Assembly: GCA_023460535.1 (NCBI GenBank)
Contig: JAEWPV010000001.1
Coordinates: 59,273 to 123,272 of the forward strand
DNA from: Bacillota bacterium
GTDB lineage: Bacteria; Bacillota; Clostridia; Oscillospirales; Ruminococcaceae
DNA length: 64,000 nt
Direction: 5' to 3'
The notes beneath the pieces were generated by a model. The model saw only the letters and a program-made list of their open reading frames with translations. It had not been told where the DNA came from and ran no database searches. Shown here in pieces: positions 63,285 to 64,000 of the stretch; position 1 is the first letter of the stretch, and the number at the start of each line of letters is the position of its first letter. A program made the translations under genes and the position numbers.

Positions 63285-63563
63285 TTAGTATTTCTCGTTA
63301 TAGATATAGCTTAATACCTCGTGAACCCGAACCCATTCTTCGTGGTTTAGCGAATAATACCGCCATAAACCCGACTTTCTACACACCACAAGATTGAGCT
63401 TTTGCAAAACCTTCATATGGTGCGATAACGTAGGTTGCGTAATATCCAACTCGCTCAAGATGTCATTTGCGCATTTCTCGCCGTAGGACAGGATGTCAAC
63501 AATCTTGAGCCGGTTGGGGTCGGACAAAGCCTTCAGCGTCGCTCCCAACACCTTGTAGGGCAT
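63285..63563 (-). CDS. ArsR-family transcriptional regulator
   Basis: About 92 aa from ATG 63563 (AAAGGA 9 nt upstream); ATG 63584 is an upstream alternative. Winged helix: LGATLKALSDPNRLKIVDILSYGEKCANDILSELDITQPTLSHHMKVLQKLNLVVCRKSGLWRYYSL. The alpha3 metal site, where metal-sensing ArsR has C-x-C-D-L, reads EKCANDIL, with only one Cys. It may therefore sense something else, or use Cys-Cys with the later VVC. No adjacent transporter gene is seen. Confidence 0.92.
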   Translation of the reverse strand: MPYKVLGATLKALSDPNRLKIVDILSYGEKCANDILSELDITQPTLSHHMKVLQKLNLVVCRKSGLWRYYSLNHEEWVRVHEVLSYIYNEKY

Positions 63564-63604
63564 AGCTTGATCATCCTTTATCATTTTATTCGTGTTTATC
63601 CCTA

Positions 63605-63632
63605 ATTATACCCTGTAATTCGGCAAAGTCAA
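63605..63632 (-). promoter_or_regulatory. Promoter of the arsR gene
   Basis: Minus strand TTGACT (63632-63627), 16-nt spacer, TATAAT (63610-63605). Confidence 0.7.
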
Positions 63633-63734
63633 GGCTTCTCATGGCATAGCATTGACATTGGTCTATTTAAAGTGTTACACAAATTGCAGATAGAATGATT
63701 GGTTCAATTCCTTATAAAAATACAAGTCAGAGTG

Positions 63735-63763
63735 TTGACAATCGGGACTTATTATAGTAAAAT
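63735..63763 (+). promoter_or_regulatory. Promoter of the tRNA cluster
   Basis: TTGACA (63735-63740), 17-nt spacer, TAAAAT (63758-63763), about 30 bp before the first tRNA. Confidence 0.8.
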
Positions 63764-63794
63764 ATAATTCGTTGTCACGCACGACAGCTAACGT

Positions 63795-63870
63795 GGGAGC
63801 ATAGCTCAGCTGGGAGAGCATCTGCCTTACAAGCAGAGGGTCACAGGTTCGAGCCCTGTTGTTCCCACCA
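63795..63870 (+). tRNA. tRNA-Val (anticodon TAC)
   Basis: 76 nt with encoded CCA. Acceptor GGGAGCA pairs with TGTTCCC, D-arm TAGCTCAGCTGGGAGAGCA, anticodon loop CTTACAA, T-arm GGTTCGAGCC. Confidence 0.97.
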
Positions 63871-63873
63871 TAC

Positions 63874-63950
63874 GGCCTGGTAGTTCAGTTGGTTAGAACG
63901 CTAGCCTGTCACGCTAGAGGTCAGGGGTTCGAGTCCCCTTCAGGTCGCCA
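63874..63950 (+). tRNA. tRNA-Asp (anticodon GTC)
   Basis: 77 nt with encoded CCA, 3 nt after tRNA-Val. Acceptor GGCCTGG pairs with TCAGGTC (two G-T pairs), anticodon loop CTGTCAC, T-loop GTTCGAGTC. Confidence 0.97.
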
Positions 63951-63956
63951 CCAAGT

Positions 63957-64000
<44 letters not shown>

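Overview
The window looks like a chromosomal segment of a low-to-medium GC, spore-forming, anaerobic member of the Clostridia (Oscillospiraceae-like is my best guess, from protein style only). The evidence is a PolC-type replicative polymerase, GerA/GerB/GerC-type germination genes, a TepA-YlzJ-SpoIIIE/FtsK block, DUF1540 proteins, a Rex redox repressor and the Firmicute gene order pyrH-frr-uppS-cdsA-dxr-rseP-ispG-polC. I see no prophage, insertion sequence, CRISPR array or rRNA. Most of the window is vertically inherited housekeeping DNA.

Layout. 1-3.6 kb: start of a family 4 glycosyltransferase (cut by the window edge), a PRK06851-like protein whose two P-loops are both degenerate, a two-domain DUF1540 protein, an alpha/beta hydrolase and a KdpD-type Usp protein. 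3.9-8.6 kb (minus strand): acn-icd-rex, a citrate-to-2-oxoglutarate branch with its own redox repressor; a Rex-like operator overlaps the -35 box of its promoter; then a GNAT acetyltransferase. 8.6-17.6 kb (plus strand): tepA-ylzJ, uppP, ftsK/spoIIIE, a ComEC-like secreted metallo-beta-lactamase protein with DUF3006, a NERD protein, and a nicotinamidase-like/pncB NAD salvage pair. 17.6-21.5 kb: gerA-gerC on minus facing away from a divergent gerB.

21.5-25.8 kb: an Lrp regulator with a LysE exporter, an HD hydrolase with a CmpB-type membrane protein, then (minus) nth and a TPP-riboswitch-controlled thiT. 26-37 kb: UMP kinase, ribosome recycling, undecaprenyl-PP and phospholipid synthesis, MEP pathway enzymes, RseP and PolC in one long co-directional run. 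37-45.8 kb: a nearly complete histidine operon hisZGDCBHA-(GNAT)-FIE with a strong promoter and an acetyltransferase gene inserted between hisA and hisF; histidinol-phosphate phosphatase is not in the window.

45.8-52.5 kb: rplS with a probable L19 leader, lepB, rbgA, rnhB, yraN, an M19 dipeptidase, thrC, a small DUF1540 gene and a metallophosphoesterase. 52.6-59.8 kb: proteostasis cluster tig-clpP-clpX-lon-engB. 59.8-64 kb: lysA, a YerC-like repressor, a methyltransferase, hslO (Hsp33), an ArsR regulator and a tRNA cluster Val-Asp-Phe, the last cut by the window end.

Start sites were chosen from Shine-Dalgarno sequences and family N-termini; many longer upstream extensions were discarded. 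Family assignments rest on recognised motifs and remembered family patterns; no database search was run.
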